Assembly: GCA_963841205.1 (NCBI GenBank)
Contig: CAWJCH010000010.1
Coordinates: forward strand, 124,001 to 188,000
Direction of reading: 5' to 3'
DNA length: 64,000 nt
Source of the DNA: CAWAWP01 sp963841205
GTDB taxonomy: Bacteria > Chloroflexota > Ktedonobacteria > Ktedonobacterales > JADMIN01
Shown here: positions 21,943 through 29,904 of the stretch, piece after piece
Position numbering within the stretch: position 1 is the stretch's first letter
Layout: every line of letters starts with the position of its first letter
Made by a program: the position numbers and the translations under genes
The notes under the pieces: model-generated
Database searches by the model: none
The model's input: only the letters and a program-made list of their open reading frames with translations
Told to the model about the DNA's origin: nothing

Positions 21943-23286
21943 ATGTTGAGCCGGCTGCGCAGTATCTGGACGATTCCCGATCTGCGCAAGAAAGTCCTCT
22001 TCACCATTGCGATGCTGCTGGTCTTCCGCGTCGTCGCCTATGTGCCGGTGCCGGGCATCAATCCGACCAGCCTGAGCTCGTTCCTCACGAAGAACAACGG
22101 CTCGCTGAACCAGCTCTTCGGCCTGCTGGATGTCTTCTCCGGCGGCTCCCTCCAGAACTTCTCGATCGTCGCGATGGGCTTGTATCCGTATATCACCGCG
22201 ACCATCGTCGTCCAGCTGCTGCAGCCGCTGATCCCCAAGCTCGACGCCATGGCACGCGAGGGCGAGTCTGGCCGCAACCGGATCAACCAGATTCAGCGCT
22301 ACATCACCGTGCCGCTGGCCGTGCTACAGGCCTTCGGCAACATGGCGCTGCTCGTCAGCATCGGCGCCATCCCCGCCGCGCAGTTTAACCTGCTCAACGG
22401 CGCTTCGTTCCTGCCGACGATCTCCACGCTGATCTCGCTCACCGCGGGCACGATGTTCCTCGTCTGGCTCGGCGAGCTGATCACCGAGAACGGCATCGGC
22501 AACGGCATCTCGCTGATCATCCTCGCCAACATCCTGGTGAAGGTGCCGCAGGGCGTCGGCTCCGCGCTCGCCAACACCAGCAGTACCGGCGGCACGACGA
22601 ACAACGGTGGCTTGATCAACATCGCCGTCATCATCGCGCTGATCCTGCTGATGATCTTCGTGATGGTCTTCATCTATCAGTCCCAGCGCCGCGTCCCGGT
22701 GCAGTACCCCACCAAGCGCCGCTTCCTCTCGGGCGTGCGCTCCGGTCAGCAGAGCAGCTACATCCCGCTGCAGATCAACAGCGCGGGCATGATCCCGATC
22801 ATCTTCGCGCAATCGATCCTCTTGCTGCCCACCGTGCTGGCGAACTACCTCGCCTTCAGCTCCAACAAGACGCTGGCGAACTTCTTCAACCAGTGGAAGC
22901 TGATCTTCGACGTCTCCCAGCCGCAGTATTGGATCGCCTTCGGCGTGCTGGTCTTCCTCTTCACGTTCTTCTATGCCACGGTCGTCTTCGACCAGCAGAA
23001 TCTCGCGGAAAACCTGCAGAAGCAGGGCGCGTACATCCCCGGCATACGCCCCGGCCTGCGCACCGATCAATACCTGCGCGAGACGCTGAAACGCATCACG
23101 CTAGGAGGCGCCCTCTTCTTGGGCGTCGTCGCGGTGGTCCCGGTCTTCTTCGGGGGCGGCTCCAGCGCCGGCACGGGCATCCCGCAGGCGGCCTCGCTGC
23201 TGATCGTCGTCGGCGTCGTGCTCGACACCATGAAGCAGCTCGAGGCGCAGATGGTGATGCGTAACTACTCCGGCTTCCTCAACTAA
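21943..23286 (+). CDS. secY: Preprotein translocase subunit SecY
   Basis: 447 residues from ATG 21943 with GGAGG at 21933-21937; the longer in-frame ORF to 21772 lacks family homology. Ten membrane segments can be traced, starting with KVLFTIAMLLVFRVVAYVPVPG. Conserved segments are FSGGSLQNFSIVAMGLYPYI, ITENGIGNGISLII, the cytoplasmic loop QRRVPVQYPTKR, and GIRPGLRTDQYL. SecY is the protein-conducting channel of the inner membrane, consistent with the several exported proteins further along. Confidence 0.98.
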   Translation: MLSRLRSIWTIPDLRKKVLFTIAMLLVFRVVAYVPVPGINPTSLSSFLTKNNGSLNQLFGLLDVFSGGSLQNFSIVAMGLYPYITATIVVQLLQPLIPKLDAMAREGESGRNRINQIQRYITVPLAVLQAFGNMALLVSIGAIPAAQFNLLNGASFLPTISTLISLTAGTMFLVWLGELITENGIGNGISLIILANILVKVPQGVGSALANTSSTGGTTNNGGLINIAVIIALILLMIFVMVFIYQSQRRVPVQYPTKRRFLSGVRSGQQSSYIPLQINSAGMIPIIFAQSILLLPTVLANYLAFSSNKTLANFFNQWKLIFDVSQPQYWIAFGVLVFLFTFFYATVVFDQQNLAENLQKQGAYIPGIRPGLRTDQYLRETLKRITLGGALFLGVVAVVPVFFGGGSSAGTGIPQAASLLIVVGVVLDTMKQLEAQMVMRNYSGFLN

Positions 23287-23434
23287 CCGGTCCCGGCGCG
23301 GGGCGGCGCCTGCCGATTGCCCGTGTTCCTGCGGATCTCATGGCCGGCGTGAGCGGTCGAAACACGACGCTCGCCCGGCCATCGCGCGTTTTCCTCACAT
23401 TGTGGATACCTATTGATACGCATAGATAACACGT

Positions 23435-23464
23435 CTGGCACCGTGGTATGGAGCATGCTATAAT
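23435..23464 (+). promoter_or_regulatory. sigma70-type promoter for adk-map
   Basis: A perfect TATAAT (23459-23464) is preceded by CTGGCA (23435-23440, 4 of 6 consensus bases) with an 18-bp spacer. It lies in the 310-bp secY-adk gap, otherwise without coding sequence. Transcription would start near 23471, giving an ~125-nt leader before adk. Confidence 0.6.
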
Positions 23465-23596
23465 CCCGCCGCACGCCCATGACACGACGCAGTGCAATTG
23501 AGGCGCGTCACCTCAACGACGTTCGCTGCAACGGGGCAGCGGATCTTGCCCCCGGCATCGGGTAAGGGTGCCGGGAACACGCGGAGGAGGCCATCT

Positions 23597-24289
23597 GTGA
23601 ACATCATCCTGATCGGCGCGCAGGGGAGCGGCAAGGGCACGCAGGCCGAGATGCTCGCCCGCGAGCTGCACCTCAAGCCGACCGCCAGCGGCGAGTTGTT
23701 GCGCGCGGCCATCGCCGCCGATACGCCCGCTGGCCGCGCCGCCAAGCCCTACTACGACCGCGGCGATCTCGTGCCCGATCGGTTGGTGATCGCGATGATC
23801 CTCGATGCCCTGCGCGACCTGGGCGACGCACGCGGCATCATCCTCGACGGTTTCCCGCGCAACCTCGCGCAGGCGCGCGCGCTCGACGTCGAGATGGAGG
23901 TGCACGACCAGCGCATCACCGACGTCGTCTACCTCGACGTGCCGCGCGAGGTGCTCCTCGAGCGCCTCTCCGGGCGCTACATCTGCCGCGCCAACGGCCA
24001 CGTCTGGAACATCAAGACGCACCCGACGCGCGTTCCCGGCATCTGCGATTACGACGGCAGCGAGCTCTACCAGCGCTCGGACGACTCGCCCGAGAAGATC
24101 GAGCGGCGCCTGGACATCTTCTTCAGCGAGACGATCGTGCTCGTGGACTACTACGCCGCCGCGGGCAAGCTGATCCAGGTGGACGGCTCGCGCTCGATCG
24201 AGGTGGTCCACGAGGAGATCCTCGCTCGCCTGGACCCTAGCGCGCTCCGGCAGAGCGCCTTTCCCCTGCCGGACGAGCGCAGCGCCTAA
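23597..24289 (+). CDS. adk: Adenylate kinase
   Basis: 230 residues from GTG 23597, with GGAGGAGG upstream. The P-loop is GAQGSGKGT (residues 7-15) and the Mg/AMP region has ILDGFPRN. It interconverts 2 ADP with ATP and AMP. The long lid (about 126-165) matches zinc-binding adenylate kinases in layout, but the four ligand positions read C130, N133, C150, D153, so one of the usual ligands (Cys133 in Bacillus-type enzymes) is Asn. The AMP-site segment reads PTASGELLRAA in place of the common STGDMLR. map follows 72 bp later. Confidence 0.95.
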   Translation: MNIILIGAQGSGKGTQAEMLARELHLKPTASGELLRAAIAADTPAGRAAKPYYDRGDLVPDRLVIAMILDALRDLGDARGIILDGFPRNLAQARALDVEMEVHDQRITDVVYLDVPREVLLERLSGRYICRANGHVWNIKTHPTRVPGICDYDGSELYQRSDDSPEKIERRLDIFFSETIVLVDYYAAAGKLIQVDGSRSIEVVHEEILARLDPSALRQSAFPLPDERSA

Positions 24290-24361
24290 CGATCTCCTCC
24301 GCGCCTACCTTGAGCGTCATATACGCGCGCTGATCTCCACGACCGAGGCACCTCTAACGAC

Positions 24362-25135
24362 ATGGCAATCGCGTATCGCAGCCGCACCGAAATTGAATCG
24401 ATTCGCCGCGCGGGCCGCGTCGTGATGGAGATCCTCGCCCTGCTGCGCGCCGCCGTGCGCCCCGACGTCACCACCGGCGAGCTCGACGCGATCGCCAGCG
24501 CCGAGCTCGCGCGCAGGGGCGCCACCTCCAACTTCAAGGGCTATCGGCCCGCCCGCGACCTGCCGCCCTATCCCGGCGTAATCTGCGCCTCCGTCGACGA
24601 GGAGATCGTCCACGGCATCCCCGGCGGCCGCGTGCTCGCCGAGGGCGAGCTGATCGCGCTCGACTTCGGCGCCGTCCTCGACGGCTGGCACGGCGACTCC
24701 GCGATCACCGTCCCCGTCGGCGCGGTCTCGCCGGAGGCACAGCGCCTGCTCGACGTCACGCAGGAGGCGTTGCGCCTGGGCATCGCGGCGGCCCGACCGG
24801 GCAATCGCGTCCTCGACATCTCCCGCGCGATCCAGACCTACGTCGAGGGGCAGGGCTGCTCGATCATCCGCGAGTACGTCGGCCACGGCATCGGGCGCGC
24901 CCTGCACGAAGACCCTTCGATCCCCAACTACGTCGAGGGCGGCCAGTCCAACCCGCTGCTGCGCCCCGGCATGGTCTTCTGCATCGAGCCGATGGTGGCA
25001 CTCGGCTCCGCCGAGATACGGGCCCTCCCCGACCGCTGGACGGTCGTCACCGCCGACGGCAGCCTCTCCGCCCACTTCGAGCACACCGTCGCCGTCACCC
25101 CCGAGGGCGCGGAGATCCTCACCGCGCTCCCGTGA
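24362..25135 (+). CDS. map: Methionine aminopeptidase, type I
   Basis: 257 residues. All five metal ligands are visible: D101, D112, H175, E209 and E240; H84 (EIVHGIPGG) is the conserved substrate-binding His. It removes the initiator Met from nascent proteins. It is a bare type I enzyme without an N-terminal zinc extension. In most relatives infA follows directly; here the IS nest at 25.2-27.6 kb separates them. Confidence 0.97.
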   Translation: MAIAYRSRTEIESIRRAGRVVMEILALLRAAVRPDVTTGELDAIASAELARRGATSNFKGYRPARDLPPYPGVICASVDEEIVHGIPGGRVLAEGELIALDFGAVLDGWHGDSAITVPVGAVSPEAQRLLDVTQEALRLGIAAARPGNRVLDISRAIQTYVEGQGCSIIREYVGHGIGRALHEDPSIPNYVEGGQSNPLLRPGMVFCIEPMVALGSAEIRALPDRWTVVTADGSLSAHFEHTVAVTPEGAEILTALP

Positions 25136-25243
25136 CGCGGCGGCTCGCGCTCCGGACGCTATCCTTGCCGCGGTGGGGAGGGGCCACTTCTCTTGACACT
25201 CCCCACGCCAAAAGGCGGGGGATGCTCGGTTCACCGCCGCGGC

Positions 25244-25741
25244 CTACGCCACGACTCCCCGAAGGGCCTGCCCGGCCCATTGGATATTGCGCGCCGCATT
25301 CTCGTCGCGGTCGAGGACCAGTCCACAGGACGGACAGACATGGGTGCGCACGCGCAACGACTTGGGCACGCGCGCCCCGCAGCCCGAACAGTCCTGGCTG
25401 GTAGAGGCGGGTGGCACGGCGACGACCCGACGCCCGGCGCATGCTGCCTTGGCGTCGAGGATGGTGCGGAATTGCCCCCAACCGGCACCAGCAACGCTCT
25501 TGGCGAGGTGACGGTTCCGCACCAGGTTGGCGACCTGCAGATCTTCCAGATAGATGGTGTCGTCGTGGCGCAGTAGCGCCAGCGCCGTCTTGTGATGGAA
25601 GTCGGCGCGCTGGCGCTTGACCGTTTGATGCGCCTTACCCAGTTGAATGACGGCGTTGCGGCGTCGCTTGCTGCCCTTCTTGCGGCGGCTCACCCGGCGC
25701 TGCGCCTGGACACGAGAGGGCTTTCGCCCGCCGCGCGCCAC
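25244..25741 (-). pseudogene. tnpB: TnpB C-terminal fragment
   Basis: The frame encodes a TnpB C-terminus from QAQRRVSRRKKGS onward: the ADFHHKTALALL helix, the RuvC-II Glu in YLEDLQVAN, a zinc finger with CSGC and CPSC, and the RuvC-III Asp in LDRDENAARN. The N-terminal ~220 residues, including the first catalytic Asp, are absent. Homology stops at base 25708, exactly where the left end of the next element begins; residues upstream of that are read-through. It is closest to the copies at 47.2 and 52.8 kb. Confidence 0.85.
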
Positions 25742-25818
25742 GCCGTTTCAACGGCAGTGGTGAGGCGCTCTCGGCTTGAGCTGTTATGCTTGCTCGCGCA
25801 TGGTGAGACAAGGGCACC

Positions 25819-26433
25819 ATGCGCCCGACACGGGATGCGACGCGCATCACCATTCGTTTCCCGCGCCAAGGAGCGGCTACCATCAAGCAACTGGCGACGG
25901 AGCACGACCGTTCGATCAAGAGCGCGGTCGTGCACGCCGTGCGGAATACCATGCCCGTCAGCGACGTACGCGAGCTGGATAGCCATGTCAGGGACGGTGC
26001 GCAAGACCTACAAAGAGAAGCTGCGCCCGACGCCCGCCCAGGAGCGGGCGCTGGACGACGTGCTCTGGCGGTGCCGCACGCTCTACAACACCGCGCTGGA
26101 GCAGCGCCTCACCGCCTGGCGACGGTGCCACGTCTCGGTCACGCGCTCTCAGCAGGAAGCGGAGCTGAAGGCGATCCGCGCCGCGTTCCCGGCGTACGCC
26201 GCCCTCCACAGCCACGTGCTGCAGGACGTGCTGGCCCGGCTGGACACGACGTATCAGGCGTTCTTTCGCCGCGTCGCGAGCGGCGAGCAGCCGGGGTTCC
26301 CGCGCTTCCAGGGGCGCACCCGCTGGCACTCCTTCACCTTCAAGGCGTACGGCAACGGCGCTCGGCTGGACAACGGCTCCCTCGTCCTGTCGAAGATTGG
26401 CCGTATCGCCGTGCGTTGGTCCCGCCCGATTGA
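25819..26433 (+). CDS. ribbon-helix-helix (CopG/Arc-like) ORF upstream of tnpB
   Basis: Residues ~8-46 (TRITIRFPRQGAATIKQLA then EHDRSIKSAVVHAVRNTM) have the strand-helix-helix pattern of small ribbon-helix-helix DNA-binding proteins. From about residue 55 the frame overlaps the 5' half of tnpB in another frame and has the Arg/Ala/Pro composition of a shadow, so the true protein may have been ~55 residues and lost its stop or frame. The ATG at 25819 has no strong ribosome-binding site. It could be a repressor of the element or an orphan antitoxin-like protein. No other tnpB copy here has such a neighbour. Confidence 0.4.
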   Translation: MRPTRDATRITIRFPRQGAATIKQLATEHDRSIKSAVVHAVRNTMPVSDVRELDSHVRDGAQDLQREAAPDARPGAGAGRRALAVPHALQHRAGAAPHRLATVPRLGHALSAGSGAEGDPRRVPGVRRPPQPRAAGRAGPAGHDVSGVLSPRRERRAAGVPALPGAHPLALLHLQGVRQRRSAGQRLPRPVEDWPYRRALVPPD

Positions 26434-27198
26434 AGGGACCATCAAGACCGTCACCGTCTCGCGCGAGGCCGATGGGTGGTGTACGTCTGCTTCTCCTGCG
26501 CCGAGGTGCCTGCACGGCCGTTGCCGCTCACCGGCAACGAGATGGGCATTGATGTGGGGCTCAAGGCGTTCCTCACCACGGCGGACGGCGACGCCGTCGA
26601 GAACCCGCGCCACTACCGCAAGGCCGAGCGCGCGTTGCAGAAGGCGCAGCAGCGGGTGTCCCGGCGCACGAAGGGGAGCCATCGCCGGAAGAAAGCGGCC
26701 CAGCAGTGCGCCAAGCAGCACCAGCACGTCCGCCGGCAGCGCAGCGACTTCCACCACAAGACGGCACTGGCCCTCGTGCGCCGGTACGACACGATCGACG
26801 TGGAGGCGATCCAGGCCGCTCACCTGAGCAGACGCCCCGCGCCCGTCCCCGATGGGCACGGTGGCTACCTCCCGAACGGGGCCGGCCGCAAGGCGGGCCT
26901 GAACAAAAGCCTGCACGACGCCGGCTGGGGCCACTTCCTGTCCATCCTCGCGTGCAAGGCAGCATGGGCCGGCAAGCGAGTGGAAGCGGTCCCTCCGGCG
27001 TCTACCTCGCAGGACTGTAGCGGCTGTGGGCAGCGTATCCAGAAGAGCCTCTCCGTGCGCACCCACGTCTGCCCGTCCTGCGGCCTGGTCTTGGACCGCG
27101 ACGAGAACGCGGCCAGCAACATCCGATGGCGCGGGCAGCGCCTTCGGGGAGTCCCGGCGATGGCGGGGGCGCTGAACCGAGAACCCGTCGGGCTTTAG
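25985..27198 (+). pseudogene. tnpB: TnpB, frameshifted by a ~2-base insertion
   Basis: Translation from ATG 25985 (MSGTVRKTYKEKLRPTPAQ) matches TnpB up to SREADGW. There the sequence tggtgtac shifts the frame; the remainder (YVCFSCAEVP to the stop at 27198) continues in another frame. Removing two bases near 26474 restores DGWYVCFSC. The downstream part retains MGIDVGLKAF (first RuvC Asp), the Glu region VEAIQ, a CSGC/CPSC zinc finger and LDRDENAAS. With the 41.3-kb copy it shares an extra segment (LSRRPAPVPDGHGGYLPNG). The ORF ends inside the right-end hairpin. Confidence 0.85.
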
Positions 27199-27214
27199 CC
27201 CGTGCGGAGTGTCA

Positions 27215-27500
27215 GCTGATAGGCGCGGTCGACGCGCACCACCACGTCCTGCAGGACCTGGCTGTTCACCTCGCCATATTCCGGCATCGCCGCTTTGATA
27301 CCGGGCAGTTCGGCCTTTTGCTGATAGTAGTGCACCGAGATGCCGCGCATCCGCCATGCCTCGCGGCGCTCGCCGATGGCGGCGTTATACACCTGACGAC
27401 AGAGCATGAGCGTACACTCCAGCAGCCGTGCCTGGTGGGGCGTGGGCTTGAGTTTGTGCTTGTAGCTCTTGTAGCTCCTGCGCGTCGCCTGTTCTTCCAT
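27215..27500 (-). pseudogene. tnpB: TnpB N-terminal fragment
   Basis: The first ~95 residues of a TnpB are present: MEEQATRRSYKSYKHKLKPT, then MLCRQVYNAAIGERREAW and KAELPGIKAAMPEY up to VDRAYQ, where the neighbouring element's right end cuts it. It is most like the 35.8-kb copy. The leader before its ATG has the GGCAGAATAG motif common to these elements. No catalytic residue is retained. Confidence 0.8.
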
Positions 27501-27628
27501 GTCTACCTATTCTGCCCGATAGACACGAAAACGGCGACCATCGGACGTTCGTGGCCCTCGCGGGCCACCCAGCTTGCATCCCCATGGGGGAACCGAGGGG
27601 GCCTCAGCCGCAAACCAGTCAGGGCCAC

Positions 27629-27657
27629 TTGCGGAACCGCGTGCCACATGCTATAAT
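27629..27657 (+). promoter_or_regulatory. infA: sigma70-type promoter for the infA operon
   Basis: TTGCGG (27629-27634) and a perfect TATAAT (27652-27657) are 17 bp apart. Transcription would begin near 27664, giving a ~160-nt leader before infA. It restores transcription downstream of the IS nest. The 325 bp between the IS fragment and infA has no coding sequence. Confidence 0.65.
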
Positions 27658-27824
27658 CTGCATTTGGCTGCGTCTAATTTGCACGCTTCACAGTCGCTCC
27701 TCATGCGCACGTCTCGCGTGCGCACTTTCCCCCACCGCGGCGCGGACGTGCCGCGGTGCATGAGAGAGGGCTGCGTAGCGTTTTCTTGCGTTGTTTCGTG
27801 GGGCATTGTCCTGGAAAGGAATGT

Positions 27825-28049
27825 ATGGCCAAACGCGATGCGATTGAGGTCGAGGGCACCGTCACCGAGTCGCTGCCCAATGCGATGTTTCGTGTGCTGC
27901 TCGCCGATGGAGAGCATTCGGTGCTTGCCCATCTCTCCGGCAAGGTGCGCATGAACTTCGTGCGTATCGTCCCGGGCGACAAGGTGCGCGTCGAGCTCAC
28001 TCCATATGACCTCACCAAGGGCCGCATCACGTGGCGCAATCGGACCTAG
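27825..28049 (+). CDS. infA: Translation initiation factor IF-1
   Basis: 74 residues from ATG 27825 (MAKRDAIEVEGTVTESLPNAMF) with GGAAAGGA upstream. The S1-like OB fold is complete: FRVLLADGEHSVLAHLSGKVRMNFV, GDKVRVELTPYDLTKGRI. IF-1 binds the 30S A site during initiation. An upstream in-frame ATG at 27756 would add a nonconserved stretch. Confidence 0.97.
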   Translation: MAKRDAIEVEGTVTESLPNAMFRVLLADGEHSVLAHLSGKVRMNFVRIVPGDKVRVELTPYDLTKGRITWRNRT

Positions 28050-28295
28050 GCAGCCTCTCGAACGACTGGATGCTGAACCGGTAGTCAGATGCCACGCTCG
28101 CCACGGCGTTCCGGCACGGTTGCCCCGCCGCTCGGCGAGTGAGCAGCGTAGTACATGTCCACGTCGGTGCTGACGTGGCGCGAGCAGTTCAATCGGCCCA
28201 GCACCGCGCCGAAATGCGCCCGTATCGTCCTCTCGCTCGTCTTCGAAGAGGGGCGATGTCGCGCCGATGAGTAGTCTCTGGAAGAGGGTGTTGTT

Positions 28296-28412
28296 GTGAA
28301 GGTGCGAGCGTCGGTTAAGCCGCGCTGCGAGCACTGCAAAGTCATTCGCCGCGAGCGAGTGGTGATGGTGATCTGCAGTAAGGACCCCAAGCACAAGCAG
28401 CGGCAGGGGTAA
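28296..28412 (+). CDS. rpmJ: 50S ribosomal protein L36
   Basis: 38 residues from GTG 28296: MKVRASVKPRCEHCKVIRRE, then VVMVICSKDPKHKQRQG. Zinc ligands of the C+ form are C11, C14, C27 and H33. GAAGAGG lies upstream of the start. bL36 is the smallest large-subunit protein and conventionally sits between infA and rpsM, as here. Confidence 0.96.
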   Translation: MKVRASVKPRCEHCKVIRRERVVMVICSKDPKHKQRQG

Positions 28413-28458
28413 TATACGCGTGAACGCTGGGGTAGCACCCAGTCAACTGTTTAGAACG

Positions 28459-28487
28459 CCCAGGCGCCTCTGAATCGGGCGCCTGGG
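28459..28487 (+). promoter_or_regulatory. hairpin between rpmJ and rpsM
   Basis: CCCAGGCGCC (28459-28468) pairs perfectly with GGCGCCTGGG (28478-28487) over a 9-base loop. No T run follows, so a plain intrinsic terminator is unlikely. It stands ~155 bp before rpsM in the 229-bp gap. A leader target for an autogenous ribosomal-protein repressor is one possibility, by analogy with alpha operons. Confidence 0.45.
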
Positions 28488-28641
28488 TAGCCGTCTCTCC
28501 GGCGAGTGACGGGACCGGCCAGCAGCGGTCGCAGAGGCGGCCACGCGCACGGGGCGATGTCGCGGCGAGCGAGACCCACCCCGAATCGAACGAGGCTTCC
28601 CTAGGGGGCCTCACCAGCCACGTACGAGGAGGATCTGGCGC

Positions 28642-29022
28642 ATGGCCAGAATCGCTGGGATCGACATCCCACGTGAGAAGCGCGTCGAAGTCGCGCTGAC
28701 CTACATCTTCGGCATCGGTCCCGCGACCGCCAAGCGGGTGCTCACCGTCACCCGCGTCGACCCCGACACCCGCGTGAAGAATCTCACCGAGGACGAGGTT
28801 GGCCGCCTCCGCGAAGTCATCGACCGCACCGTCAAGGTTGAGGGCGATCTCCGTCGCGAAGTGGACCTGAATATCAAGCGCCTGATCGAGATCGGCAGCT
28901 ATCGCGGCCTCCGTCATCGCCGCAATCTGCCGGTTCGCGGCCAGCGCACGCGCACCAACGCGCGCACCAAGCGCGGCGCCAAGAAGACGGTGGCCGGCAA
29001 GAAGAAGGCGACGAAGAAGTAA
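28642..29022 (+). CDS. rpsM: 30S ribosomal protein S13
   Basis: 126 residues. It begins MARIAGIDIPREKRVEVALTYIFGIG and has the RHRRNLPVRGQRTRTNARTRKG-type C-terminal segment (here TNARTKRGAKK). uS13 contacts the P-site tRNA and forms the head-50S bridge. The ribosome-binding site is GAGGAGG before the ATG. rpsK follows 68 bp later. Confidence 0.98.
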   Translation: MARIAGIDIPREKRVEVALTYIFGIGPATAKRVLTVTRVDPDTRVKNLTEDEVGRLREVIDRTVKVEGDLRREVDLNIKRLIEIGSYRGLRHRRNLPVRGQRTRTNARTKRGAKKTVAGKKKATKK

Positions 29023-29090
29023 TCTCCCCGCGGTGGCGGAGCTGACGCGCTCACGCCGCCGCGCGACTCCCTCAGGAGGGCAGATCCAGC

Positions 29091-29495
29091 ATGGCGGAAA
29101 AGGCTCCCAAGCGGCCAGTCGGGCGACAGCGCCGACGCGAACGCAAGTCGGTGCCGCGCGGTCGCGCGCACATCCAGGCGACCTTCAACAACACGTTGGT
29201 CACCATCTCCGATCCCAATGGCAACGTCCTCTCGTGGAGCAGTGCCGGCGCGTCGAACTTCAAGGGTTCGCGCAAGAGCACGCCCTACGCCGCCCAGGTC
29301 ACCGCGGAGACCGCGGCGCGCAAGGCGATGGAGCATGGCGTGCGCCAGATCGAAGTCTACGTGCGCGGGCCCGGCTCGGGCCGCGAGGCCGCCATTCGCG
29401 CCTTGCAGGCCGCGGGCTTGCAGGTCGTCTCCATCACCGACGTCACGCCGATCCCGCACAACGGATGCCGACCGCCCAAGCGGCGCCGCGTCTAA
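29091..29495 (+). CDS. rpsK: 30S ribosomal protein S11
   Basis: 134 residues. Conserved segments are GRAHIQATFNNTLVTISDPNG, SSAGASNFKGSRKSTPYAAQ and the C-terminal DVTPIPHNGCRPPKRRRV. uS11 is in the platform near the E site. CAGGAGGGC precedes the ATG. A hairpin follows its stop by 15 bp. Confidence 0.98.
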   Translation: MAEKAPKRPVGRQRRRERKSVPRGRAHIQATFNNTLVTISDPNGNVLSWSSAGASNFKGSRKSTPYAAQVTAETAARKAMEHGVRQIEVYVRGPGSGREAAIRALQAAGLQVVSITDVTPIPHNGCRPPKRRRV

Positions 29496-29509
29496 CTCGT
29501 CTTCGCCCC

Positions 29510-29534
29510 GCGGCGGGCCACAACAGCCCGCCGC
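29510..29534 (+). terminator. terminator-like hairpin after rpsK
   Basis: GCGGCGGGC (29510-29518) and GCCCGCCGC (29526-29534) form a perfect 9-bp stem with a CACAACA loop. Only a weak T-containing tail follows (ttcacgtcatt). It could partly end transcription before the unusually long rpsK-rpsD gap. Confidence 0.45.
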
Positions 29535-29904
29535 TTCACGTCATTCACGCTCATGTTCGTCGCAATGCTACTGGAGTGTGTGCTCGCCGGGGGCCGTCCG
29601 TGTCCAGGGCGGTGTGGCGCCGAATCTGGCGCCGCGATCGTGAATTAGCCCGCGATTCTCCATCTCTGCTGCGTTCTCCAGGAAGCGCATGCCAGCGAAG
29701 GGCGCCGGATTGCTCCGGCCTCGTCGCGTCCGAACCGTCGGGGATCGTCGTTGCTCGTGCCGCTGCGGCTGGCGGCGCTGGGCGTGACGATTTCCGCGCT
29801 CCGGTGGCCCCACTCGTCGGATGCGGGTGCGGGCGTTCCCGACTCAGTCCGTAGGCCTACACGCAGACAGACGTCTACACTCCTTGGAGGGCGCTAAAGA
29901 ACGC
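29535..29904 (+). other. rpsD: long rpsK-rpsD spacer (370 bp)
   Basis: rpsK and rpsD normally lie within tens of bases. No conserved coding region and no clear sigma70 promoter was found here. S4 is an autogenous repressor of alpha operons in other bacteria, so a structured leader is plausible; only the length of the gap is seen directly. Confidence 0.3.

Larger units (their letters stand above)
25709..27214 (+). mobile_element. IS200/IS605-type element with frameshifted tnpB, inserted in an older tnpB
   Basis: The left end is at about 25709: GACACGAGAGGGCTTTCGCCC followed by a GCCGTTTCAACGGC palindrome, a sequence shared with the ends at 48.9 and 56.6 kb. The right end is at 27214: CGGGCTTTAGCCCG hairpin then GGAGTGTCA. 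On the left it abuts a minus-strand tnpB C-terminus; on the right the next base falls in a minus-strand tnpB N-terminus after the AYQ codons. The 1506-bp element holds a ribbon-helix-helix-like ORF and a broken tnpB, and no tnpA. Confidence 0.6.
25194..27620 (-). mobile_element. outer, interrupted IS200/IS605-type tnpB element (minus strand)
   Basis: The right end is read at 25194-25244: TGACACT at the outer edge, a CCCCACGCC/GGCGGGG hairpin, then the tnpB 3' end, all as in the other copies. A minus-strand tnpB C-terminus (25244-25708) and N-terminus (27215-27500) flank an inserted plus-strand element. Upstream of the N-terminal part the shared leader motif GGCAGAATAG and a GC-rich hairpin region (to about 27620) mark a probable left end. 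About 125 codons of the middle are missing. The two halves look most like different sister copies, so they may not derive from one gene. Confidence 0.5.
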
